64,000 nt of DNA, taken from positions 216,546,208 to 216,610,207 of the forward strand of contig OV884058.1 in NCBI GenBank assembly GCA_930367215.1, read 5' to 3'. This stretch comes from Pollenia angustigena (taxonomy: Eukaryota > Arthropoda > Insecta > Diptera > Polleniidae). Every line of letters starts with the position of its first letter. The first letter of the stretch is position 1. The position numbers and the translations under genes were made by a program. The notes under the pieces were generated by a model, which did no database searches, was not told where the DNA came from, and saw only the letters and a list, made by a program, of their open reading frames with translations. Shown one piece after another: positions 34,701 through 46,700 of the stretch.

Positions 34701-37700
34701 GATTAGTCAGGTGGGCGTGGCACTTCCCGTACAATGACATTTTAGATTTCTCTACCTGTATATCTGGACAAGTTGAATTTTTAACATTAAATTACTTTTT
34801 ACCAACATTTTTTTTTTTTTTTTTTTTACAAAAAGTTACTTTCTCAGGAAAAAGTCACATCTTTTATACAAAACGTTTTTTTCCACTATGAGCTAAACTT
34901 TTTCACAGTTTTTACACACAAAGTCACACTTTTGTTAATTTTTGGTTTTTTTTTTTAATTTTTAGTTAATTTCTTAAATTCAGTAGTATAACATTTTCAA
35001 ACCCCTCAAACCTGATTAATAAAATTAAATTCCCTAATAAGTATTATCATCTCAATAACATTTTTTCAGAGATTTAATTTACAGCTTTTAAACCTGATAA
35101 AATTTCAAATAAATAGTAAAATACTTACGCCAAATAAGAGACGTCTTGTTAGGAAATAGAATTTCTTGCCTGACAATGCCACCGTTTGTGTAGTCATTTC
35201 AAATATTAATCTTTCCACCTAAAGACCAGCACATACAACACAATTCATTAATTCCAACTTAAGCCAAAAGTACGGAAATAGATAAATTATTGCAAATCCT
35301 ACCTCAACACACCAAGTTCTAGAGGAAACTTTTCGTAGGGCAGGCAGGCCTCCCTTAGACTCATCGTTAATCGAAGCCGCCGATAAAAATACAAAAGCAG
35401 AGCGAATAATTAAATACAACAAGGAATACCAAAAATAAATATAATTAATAGGCCATCGTAGTTTGCTGGAAACAAAATACGAAACAATAGAAAAGAAAAG
35501 ACAAAAGAAATACAAATCGAGACAAAATATTTTTCATTGTTGTTAGTAGGGATGAAATTTTCATGCACTAAAGAATCGAAAATATGCGCTTAAAATATGC
35601 ACTAAAAAAATCCAAGATATGCACTACAAAATTAAAAAAAATGCACTAAAATCTTAAAAAATTTCCATAAAAAACGCTTTTTAATTAAGAAAAATATAAA
35701 AAATTCAGTGAATTGTTATTCAAATATCTTTAAAAAACGAATTTAAGTTATTGTTTGTTAAAATAAATAAGTACTGTTTTATCAAATGCAAACGTTTGTC
35801 TTGTACTTAAAGAATGACAATGTATTTAAAAAAAAATTAATTTTCAAATCCCACTTTGATCCCAGTGCCCATGTTCTGAAACTCTCGCGTCGAGAAACTT
35901 TTTAATTGAAATGTGTGAAATGAAACAAAAATGCCATATATTGAAACAAACAGCTGTTTTTCTCACTAAACTGTGCCTGTAACTTTTGTTGGCAAGTACT
36001 TACTGTCACGAAAGGAAATTACTCGCCAATTTACAGAAAAAGTGTGTCTGTAATATTTTTGTACGAAAACTTCCCGCTTTGAGCTGTCAAATAAACTGAC
36101 GAATAAAAATGGGGCGAGAAAAATGTTAACACTAAAAACAATTAAAAATGCAAAATGCGAAGAATAATAATAATAATATTTTGTTCCTGACACATTTTTT
36201 TATTGTTTAATTATTTTACTTTTAACATTTTTATAAAATATACGAATGCTTTCAAACCTCGTTTGCAAACAACAAACATTAAAGTCGCTCTTTACGCAAT
36301 TTGGTATAACCGACGGTTATATTTTCGCCACCGTCGTTGAAAAATTTTCAATTTTAGTAAATTTTTGTCGCCGTCAACGATGTGTGACTGGTGTTCTGAA
36401 CGTCTGCAATGTCGCATCGGCTTCGAGTGTCAAATTATGACATTTATAACGTAATGACGTAATCTCTTTTGATCGTTTTCGACATGAGTTACAGACACAC
36501 TTTTTTCTCACTTTTCGAGAAACGATGGAATATTTTGTTTCACATCTTTTCGATGCGAGAAGTTCTCACTATAGTTATAGAACATGGGCACAGATCAGAT
36601 CAAAAATATTTTAGATTTATCTTATTTTTGGAATTCCTTAATTTTTTTGCACAATGTTTTGGATTTGTTTTTAATTTAACGGGCTACTACTCTTCCTTCT
36701 AATTTGTGAATGTTTCTTTCTGCAATATGAATTTATTTAAATTGAGTATTAAGTTAACTATATCCGTAATTGGAAAATACAAATGCTAATTGACTTCTGA
36801 TGTTATTTAAATTTAATATTTCGTTTACTCTTTTAATTGCATAATCATCGGTATCAAGAAGCTCTTCAAACATTCTTAAATTACTCAAAGTTTTTTGAGT
36901 AGAATTCTGAAGCGTCTAGCCAGGCCCCCATCTTGTTACTACTAGCTGCGGTGGAAGGGAAGCCGAAGGTATACATTTCATTAAAAATTGCACTATTATC
37001 GAATTGGCTTCCAATTTCCTCTGCAACGCAGTATAACCCATGTGCCAAGCAGGTATCTTTTAACAGTTTTGGATAAAATATGTTGAACCCATTGGAAGCC
37101 TTAACCATGCTAAATGCAACACCGGTTTAAAAAAAAAGGACCTGCTATCGAAATCTTGAAAATATTGTTTTTAAAGCAAAGCTCCAAAAGAATTTATTAT
37201 TTAATTTTAAAATTCTTTTGGAAGGTTTTTTTTGTGTATTTAAAAAATTTTTTAAGAATTTTTTTATACGGAAATTAAAGAAAAAGTCTCTGAAAAATTT
37301 CAATATATGCATTTAAAACCTAAATATACAAAAATATGCATTTTCACCAAAATATGCAACAATATGCAAAAACAAATCGATGCCATTTTAACGCAAATTT
37401 AATGATTCTGAAAGATAATGGGTCGGCATGCTTTTTAGACTATCGACAAAAACACGCATTTGCATGAAAATCGCATCCCTAGATGTTAATAAGGATTAAA
37501 GAAAAAAAAGAACAAGCGAAGAAAACTTACTTGAAGACGTTTAACAATTGATAACAAACGAAGTATAAATTGTTTATACAGGACAATAAAATGATGCCGG
37601 ATAAATTATCATCTATGAATTCTAAAAGTTCACACAATTTAACATAATGCTCACGTATTTCAATAAACACAGTTTCAGGTGTATCCTTTTAAATAAAACA

Positions 37701-40700
37701 CATTAAATAGAAAAAGGACATAAAAATATATAAAAAAAATTTTCTGCATAAAATTATGTAAAACGCTACCAAAAAAGCGTTATTTTCTTACCTTGTCCGT
37801 TACTCTGTTAATGCGTGTTGTGATTTGTTCAAAACGATAAACGATTCCCTTGCTGACCATCATTATAAAAAGATCCATATAGTTCCAGATAAATGTACAG
37901 GCGAAATTTGTGATCTGTTTAATATAATTTAGAAATTTCAAATATTTATAAAAGTATATTCAATCCAAACCGACCGTATACGATACCCTACCCTACAGTA
38001 TTTTTTTTTATTTTATTTATATATAAATTTCTTCATATTAATTCATTACAATTCAGTTGCCCCAGCGCCTTGGCTTAGAGACACATTTTCGAAAATGGAT
38101 CCTATTTGAGATCCATTGGCAATCATGAAGACTTCCGTAGGAAAGTTATTCCATATATATTGCGTTGTACGATATAAATAGTAAGCAGTTCTGATGGAGT
38201 GAAGTATCTCTTATACCGTTTTAAAAACCGAGGCACTTGAATGCGTCTTTCAACCCCTTCAACATATTGTACCACCCATATTAATAAGTGAGGCATCTAT
38301 ATCCGTCAGGTACGTAACATTTTAAGGACTTTACTTTGGCTGTCCTTAATATGCGGTTATTACAACTAGTAATGCCTGCGTTGAAACTATGAACTACGAA
38401 CTTCTAGACGCGTTATTAGGAGTTATACAGGCATGTTCTGTAAATCACAAGATTTCAAATCACTTGTGATTTTGAAATCACAATTGTGATTAATGGGTGT
38501 TTTGAAAACCACAAAAGTTTTAACTTAGTTATAAATGGTGGAAACAAATAAGCAAGTAATTTTCAACCGGCGGCCACTAAGCTGACTGGTTTAAAATCAC
38601 AATTATGAAAAAAGCTTTTTGTCCAGAGCACCTTTTTCTGTTTTAAAATCACTTTCACAAAAAGTGATTTTCAGAACATGCCTGATAAGTTATATGAATG
38701 GGAATAGAACATGTTGCACTTCTTTTGTACTTTCGATGAATAAATGTAATACCCTCACAATGCATTCCAAATTAGAAGACAAATAGCGAGTCTTGACGGT
38801 GAAGCGTTTTAGATATATAATATCGGTCTAATTCATAAAAATTTCTTGTTTCAGCTTTAATAAATACAATAGTTATCAAACACTTTTTGTTTTATAAACC
38901 ATTAATAAAAAATCTAATTTATAAACGCTTAATAGGAGTGGATTAACAATTAAACGTTTATATTACTTTTGTATTATTATGTTGGCAACATCATGATATT
39001 TTAATTGCAATTTTTGTAATAGTGATGCATACAACTAGGGATGAAACGATACGAGTAAATAAAAATATCATACAACGAACGAATTTTAAGTGAATTTCTG
39101 TTTTGTTTTCAATTTAAAATGAATTTCTGTTTTTTAAAACGTTATATTTGAATTAATTTTATGTTTTTTTTTGTTAATAAAATACATACTATTGAAATAG
39201 AAGCGAAATATGCAAATCATATTTCAGTGCGTAACAATAACGTTTGGGAAATTTTTAAATGTCTTAAATTCTCTCATTAGGATTGCTTTCTCTATAAGAG
39301 ATGACGGCATATTAATTTTTCTATTGCCCCAGCGAGCTAAGGCACGAGCCACTCTGGCTGAAATTCTACACACTGTTGCTTGAGAGAACCCATGAAAATC
39401 GGCTGCATCATCTTAAATCTACGAATTGTTTTTTTAACTTCAATTTAATTTGTTATTATCGTTATTTTGGTAATAGCTTAAATTAGTTTTTAAATTTCTA
39501 GCAGGCACATTTTTACAAAAATGTATTTTTAAATCAATTCTATATACTAATAGTGACACCCTTTTTTTAACATTTAATACCTTTTTTGATGTCTCGAATA
39601 TATTTAGAGATATCTAGCTCTAGCATTTCCTGATATCCTTAATTTTACAGTTCTCATTGGCTTCATTTGTCACTTTTTGTGCTATATTCAAAGCATGTAG
39701 GACAAAACATTTTTGTTCCGTGCGGCAAACCAGTAACCAACAGACGATATACTATGTGGTTTCTACTTTGTGTTTACTTTAACAAATACTATCTATACCT
39801 ATTTGAAAGACATTTTAAAATATAAGTGTAATGAATGGTAAAAAAAAGAGGTTTACATTATTTGAAATAAATCTTAATAGCTTTTTATGCAAAAACTTAT
39901 AACGACTTTTAGTTTTAACAGAGAACAAACATAAGTATCTCGCGACCCACGTTATTTTTTACAAAAAAAAATCCATCAAGCTGCTTATATTATATAAAAC
40001 TAATTCAAATATTAGTATTAAACTTTTTTATTAAAATAAATAAAAAGACAAAAATGTTTAATTTTTCATGCAATTATTAAAATTTTATTTTAACAAACAT
40101 TGAAATATCAGTTTATTAAACGCTTAAAGTAGGGTAAAGGCTACAATAAATATTTCAAATATATGAAACGTTTATTAAACGTTTAATAGGCTATTAAACA
40201 TTTATAAATACTCTTTTTTCGACTTTTGCTTATTAATGACTTATAAAGCTTCAATGAAGTGTTTATGAATTAGACTGTATATCTGCAACTATTGTATATA
40301 GTGCATTTCTAAAATTTTTTTAGTACTAGCCGCAAAAAATCTTTTTTTGTTGCTTTAAGTAGACTACTATAAATTATTTTATAGTAAACATCGTACCTTT
40401 TTTGTGTTCACTAACTATGTTTATTTCGCTCTTAATAAAAATTAAGCAAAATATATATTATGGCGACTTTTTTTGAATTTTTGGCGTATTTAAGCGGTAC
40501 GGAACTAATTTAGTTTTTAGGATTTATAGCCCACGTTGCAACGGTGCTCAAGGGAGTCAAGTTGGATATCCTACTGTCACCATTGATAACCTTTACTCTC
40601 TCCTGCACGCGGACCAGAAGGTCCAAAATAGACTTTGAAGCACACAAGAGAGTTGTACTCCTTTCTCCATCGCATAAAGATGGTATAAATAGTAAGCAGT

Positions 40701-43700
40701 TCTGAAGGAGTGAAGTATCTCTTATATCGTTTTAAAAACCGAGGCACTTGAATGCTTCTTTCAACCCCTTCAACATATTGTACCACCCATATTAATAAGT
40801 GAGGCATCTAGATCCGTCGCCCGTTAGCATGCAAAATTAGCTCTTCCGGTTATTAAAATCGACACTTTTCCAACGACCGCATTCGGAGATTATATCAAGG
40901 TCTTGACCAAGCGTATCATTCATGTTTTGCCTCATAGCAGCAACATCCGTCCAACATAGTCCCGAGAAGCTCTACGCTTGTCTGCCGGAAAGAAAAAAGA
41001 GTTTATGGTGGGAATCGAACCGCCAACGCCGGCGCTCAATACCAGCTAGCTATTCAAATAAATACGTATGGCAAAGATTGCTGTCATCTGCAAAAGAGTA
41101 GACAGAGTAGAAAGTTTGACATGGGAGGTCGTTTAGAAAAATAAGAAAAAGAGTAGTAGAAGGAAAGAACGGAGCCATGCAGCACCCAGCACTTGAACTC
41201 GTTTGACAAAACATCATCTTAAACAACTCGTATAGTGCGATCTCTAAAAAAATCGAAAGAAATTATCGCCGACATGTGAAAAAAAACTCTTCACCAGAGA
41301 TGCCTAAGCCGACAGTAAGTTTGCAGGGACTTTTTGCCCTATAGGCTCTATTAACAAACAGCAAGATTTCTTGCACGATAACATGTGTTAAAGAGAAAAA
41401 GAAACCTTTAAGCAGTGTTACCACCAGCAAAATTCAAAATTACACTTGAGATGAAACAAAATTACCCGATTTAAATGAAATTACACTTGATATAAAATTG
41501 AAGTTTTATTAAATAAAAACACATTTACAAAGAAGCAAAAACACAAGAAACTCATTAAAACAAGATTATGTATTAGTCAAGCTGTTAATTTTATTTAAAT
41601 TAACAAAAATAACATTAAAGACTTGAAAAAAAATAATAAAACATAAAATAAAACTGCTAAAATAATGAGTTTAACTTCCACATTTGGTTGATATATCTTG
41701 AGAAGGTTTAAAATGTTCCTTGTCATTGCTTTATAATGGATGCTTTTTAGCCCCATACGGCTTACGAAAGTTTAGCTGTCAAACGAACTGCCATACTGTT
41801 TTCACTTTTTGATTAGGTGCATAATCATGAATAGATTCATGCTTGAACAACGCCACCAAATTATCCAAATATACTTTGAAAATCAGCCATCGATTTTCGC
41901 AACTTAAAGGTGACTTCATGATTTAAATAACGTAACTTTTTTCACAAATGAAGGCCATGCGTTGATTTAGAGAAAATAAGCTGTCAATTAGACTTCAAGG
42001 CCGTGCGATGTGACACTTATATATTGTTTTCCGTAGGGCTGTGAAGTCAGTGCTTCATGCTGATAAACCAGCAACAATCGGTGTCTTGGAGGTCAACATT
42101 GTTCATTTTGTTTGAAAAAGGGAAACAAAATTTGACGTCTGCAATGCGTTTCGTCAAGGACAGGCGCGGTGTCTATTTGTTTTAATTCAGTTTCAAATGG
42201 TGATGCCGTGTATTAATCTGCGATTAAAATTAATTTTTTTTTGTGTTGCCAGTGTTAAAAAATACCCTTTATACCTTATTTAGTAAAAAAAATGCGCAGA
42301 GTTTTATATAACTGTCCCTTTCGTAATTCAGTTTTACAACTTTAAAAGGCGTTAAATATTCTTTAAATTAAAACATTAAAAAGTAGCAAGATAGAAATAA
42401 AATTAATTACATGTTGCAATATTGGAAACTTATCTTCCCCCAGGCAAGTTTTTAGTTTGAATAACTTTTTTCAATAAACTTCAGGTTCTAAATCACAATG
42501 ATTGGCATCTTTATCCAAATCTAAGGGTCCATCTTGTGCCATTCATTACCAAACATTTGAAAATATATGTATGTTTAATGATTGAAGTCGTTTCTTAAAA
42601 AGAAACCGAGACGTTGGTTCAAAAGGCTGTGCATTTCTAAGCAACAATATTTAAAAAGAAATAAATGTCATCACTGAAATCGAATCTTGATTTTATGAGG
42701 GCATCTGAAGTAAAAATTTCAAATTACACCTGAATTACACCTAAGAGAAATTACCCACGCTCTACCCACGACCGCAAAATGTATACCAAATTCGGGTAAT
42801 TACCCACAAAGTGGCAACACTGCCTTTAAGTTACTAAAGTAAGAGATGAGGCCTGGCCCCAATTAGTACTTTAAGCTGCCGCTGGTCTGAAATAGCTCAT
42901 AAAAGAATTTAAAGCAGCTTTAACAAGAGATGCTCTGAGGTTATGGAATAGGTTTTTTACTATTGAAATTTTATACGTTTAATCCTAATATTCCGGTTTA
43001 TTGTTTGGTTGAACTGTTACGCGGTATAGTCACCCTAGCGGACGAAACGGTAAATGTGCGAAGGTAGACAAATACAGAAGGCCTGATTGCCCTTAAGACA
43101 ATTAAAAGCGAAATGCTTCTCCAACCAGTTTTACGAATGGCTGGGGCTCCCTTACAATGACCTATGTAGAACCTGCAGGAACGAGGAGGAGGAAGAGTCA
43201 ACGAAACATCTCTGTCATTGCCCTGCATTTGGGGACCTAAGAACCAGACTTTTGTTGCCAAAAAGCCTTTGGGACCAAACTTGACTCTCCGACATTGATT
43301 TGAACAGGATCCATTCCTTCATTGAATCAACCGGATGGCTGGGTGAGAATGTCAGCAGCCAGGTAACATCGAACATATGGCTACACAACGGGAACTGATT
43401 ATTGGAGCCACGTGAGCTTTGCTTGACTGCGGCTGCCAATTGAACCCAACCTTTACAATATAATAATTCTTAGCTTGAATTGTTTTATTTTTATAATTTG
43501 TCCGGACAAACTTGAGCTAAATTGCCAATATGTTAATTTTTTTTCTATAAAGTGACATGGGTTAATCCACCTACTTTGGCAAAATATAAGACATAAGAAA
43601 AATCAAATTGTTGATATCATTGTGAATGCAACTTTTTATAAAAGTTGGTAAATTTTGTTCAAAATATGAGTTATCGTGCAAATTGGGAATTTGCATTAAT

Positions 43701-46700
43701 TTTCTAAGAAATTTAAATTTCCTGTACTTTAAGAGTTTATGAGTTAAATATTAGTCTTTTAAAAATGTATGTAAATTTTTGCTTGGGGAAACAAACAGAT
43801 AAGCGTTTCTTCGAGTTCAAAGTCATGCCTGTTCACAATGAGAATCCAATCTAAAGGGTATATCAATAAGAATACACTTTTTCATATTTAAATAAAAACA
43901 TGTATTTTTTGAAAAATGTAGTTGCGGTTTTTTATTGGATTGTAAAGAATACATGTTTCCATTAAGTATAGAATAAAATATCTGTCAAAAGGTCCGCGTC
44001 CAACTCCCTGATGACAGGCCGTTACTCCTTTTTTTTAAATTTTCCAAGACTTTTTCACATAGCTGCAGCTGTATCTCACCGATGACGTGTTGGATCTCAG
44101 AATTGTTTCTGGCTTCTGGCGAAACTTTACAAAACCCCAAAGAAAAAAATCGCACGCTGTTAAATCGCATGATCTCGGTGGCCAGTTGACATCAGAATTT
44201 CTTGAAATAGATTTTTCTGGAAATCGTTACTGCAATAAAGCGATTGTTTCATGCGGGGTAGGGCAGGTGGCGCCATCTTGCGAAAACCAAATAATCCATG
44301 TCGTCCAATTGAGGCCATTAGAACTCCGTTTCCATGTTTCTGCAATAAATGCACAGAACGATGCCAAAATGATGGTTTTAGGCAACACTCTCATTTGCAG
44401 CAGCAATGTTTTCAAGAAACCGACCGGTACGTTGACGCGTCTTACTGTCAATAATTGTTCACAATTTTTTTAATTTTTTGACCACTCTTTGAATGGCTGA
44501 CATATTAGGTGCACTTTCTTGACGGACAATTCTTCGAAGCATGCGAGCGGTCTCAGAATAACTTTCTAAACTTTTGTAAATTGTTTTCATAACGCGTTGT
44601 TCTTTCGTAAAGCGCTTCATTTTAAAAAATCGGAATAAATGTCATAGCCCAATTTCAGAGTAGCCATTTGCACTAAAAAAAATGTCACTAAATTTAAAAA
44701 GTACACTCTTTCTGAGACACCCTTTATAAACATATTTCTCCCAAATTATGTTGAAGTTGAAAATTTTAAATTCATTTACATAAGTGTTTCAACAGAATTG
44801 AGTCTTCAACTTCTAGCAAAAATCCGCAAGCCCATAATTATAACGTCGGCTGTAACTTCAAATTCGCTCCCATTTTATTGTTTAACTTTATTAAGTCTCA
44901 GTCGGTCAAGCCTAAAACTCCCGAATATGTCGACTGCCGAAGTGCTTTGTTGTATATAAATTTTCGTTTTTATGCTTTTGACGTGACTGCGACTGTTTAC
45001 ATTTAATGAATCAAAATTAAATGCAACAGTTTTTTTTGTCCGATGAAATATTAAAAAGTCGAAGAAAAACCTAAATCTTATGACTTTTACTATTTCAACT
45101 GCAGCTTTTTAAACACTGTGTAAAATGTGGTCTCGACGCAGTTCTGTTTGAACAATAATTGTGACTTTATATGAAGGGGGGAGTTAAAATTGAATTTTAA
45201 ATTTGTGTGAAAATGGAGATTTTTATAGAAATTTCCAATCTTTATTATTTGAAACTTTTGTGCAAATTGGTAACAACAGACAATTCATACGAGGGCTTTT
45301 ACGACGTCGGTTTTTGTCAATTCCCTTTTAAAGCAACATCAAAAAATACTTTTCGTTCAACCGGCGATCTTTAATTGCATGTCTTTTTTTACTAACAGTT
45401 GAATCTCGATTAACCGGCAACTTCAGTTATACCCGAAATAAAAAAAAATTGGTTTGCATCGACATTAACCCTTTTATCCGAAATTATATAAAAATTTTTT
45501 TTTTTTTTTTTTGTTTTTTTTGTTTACTTTTGAACCATCAAAAAATGTCAATAAATGAAGAAGGGCCAAATTACTCTTTTTTCCTCAGATTATTTAAACA
45601 TTTACATACATACATAAGTCTGAACATAAAATCCTTGAATCATTTTGTTATTTTATAAAAATTTATGAATATACATACATAAACATTCCTTTATAATAAG
45701 AAATATACAACAAACCATTAAAAATTTTTACTTAATTAACCGGGAAACCCGTTACAGATAATCGAGGTCTTACTGTATTTTTACCCGCCCCTTCAAAAAA
45801 AATAAATTACTTTATAAAGAAAACGACGTGAAAAACACAAGCCGCGTCTTTTTGTCATCCTCTTTCTTCTCTACACCGTTCGCCGTCAAACAAAAAGAGA
45901 CGTCGTAAAAGCGACGTAGTAAAAGTCCCGTGTGAATAAGCTGTAACTGGGTTTTTGATTATGGTTGGGCCATTTTGTAAAATTTGGTACATTTTCAACA
46001 CATTTTTATGAAAAATTATATTTTTGGAAATCCGAACTTTTTTGAAAAATTATTTAAATAGCAGCTAAATGGTCAACTATATAAATGTGAAATTGGAAAA
46101 ATCAATAACGAAATTTTTAAAACTCACCAATATAAATAATCCCACAAACAAATTATAATTTAAAATTTCAAACACATAATTATAATTACGACGTATAAAA
46201 CCCTCAAATGAGACCTCCTCGGTATAATTTCGAGCCGAAGCACACAACTGAATGCTTCGTTTATAGGATATAACCGCGCCGGACAAGGACATGGCATGTT
46301 CCACTTAAACATACAAAAAATTTCACAATAGATTAGAAAACAAAAAACGATATAAAATTACTATTCTCTCCTTACCAGCCGATCCAATTATAATAAATAA
46401 AGCCGAAACTCGTACCCTACTGGCCAAAGCTCGTTTGGGCATTTCGTAGGGCTTTTGCGTAAAAATAATCTCAACTCTAGACCAATAATGCATAATTTTA
46501 GGCCAACGTGGTGCCAGTAAAGCAAAGAGCACAGTCGAGCATTGAACGCAGCCAAAGAAAACCAAACCAACTGCATGTTTAAGGTGACTCTCATTAAATC
46601 ATGTCATTTTAGATATTTAAATTAAAATTTAACAATGCTTACCAAAGTTTTTTGCATTGATGCCAATTTTTAATAAAAACTTTAGCATGGTAAGCGTCAA

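Larger units (their letters stand above)
35549..37482 (-). mobile_element. hAT transposon remnant in intron 7
   Basis: The ends TAGGGATG-ATTTTCATGCA (left) and the inverse (right, ending catcccta at 37482) match over about 21 bp. The flanks gttgttag and gatgttaa agree at six of eight bases, as expected of an old 8-bp duplication. Subterminal atatgca words repeat at both ends. It carries a hAT transposase fragment. Confidence 0.7.

Noticed and set aside
46587..46594. Alternative acceptor gagag for Gr64a exon 4
   Set aside because: The acceptor catgcag at 46571 gives the conserved [11 protein letters not shown] join with correct length. The upstream site would add unconserved residues and break the phase.
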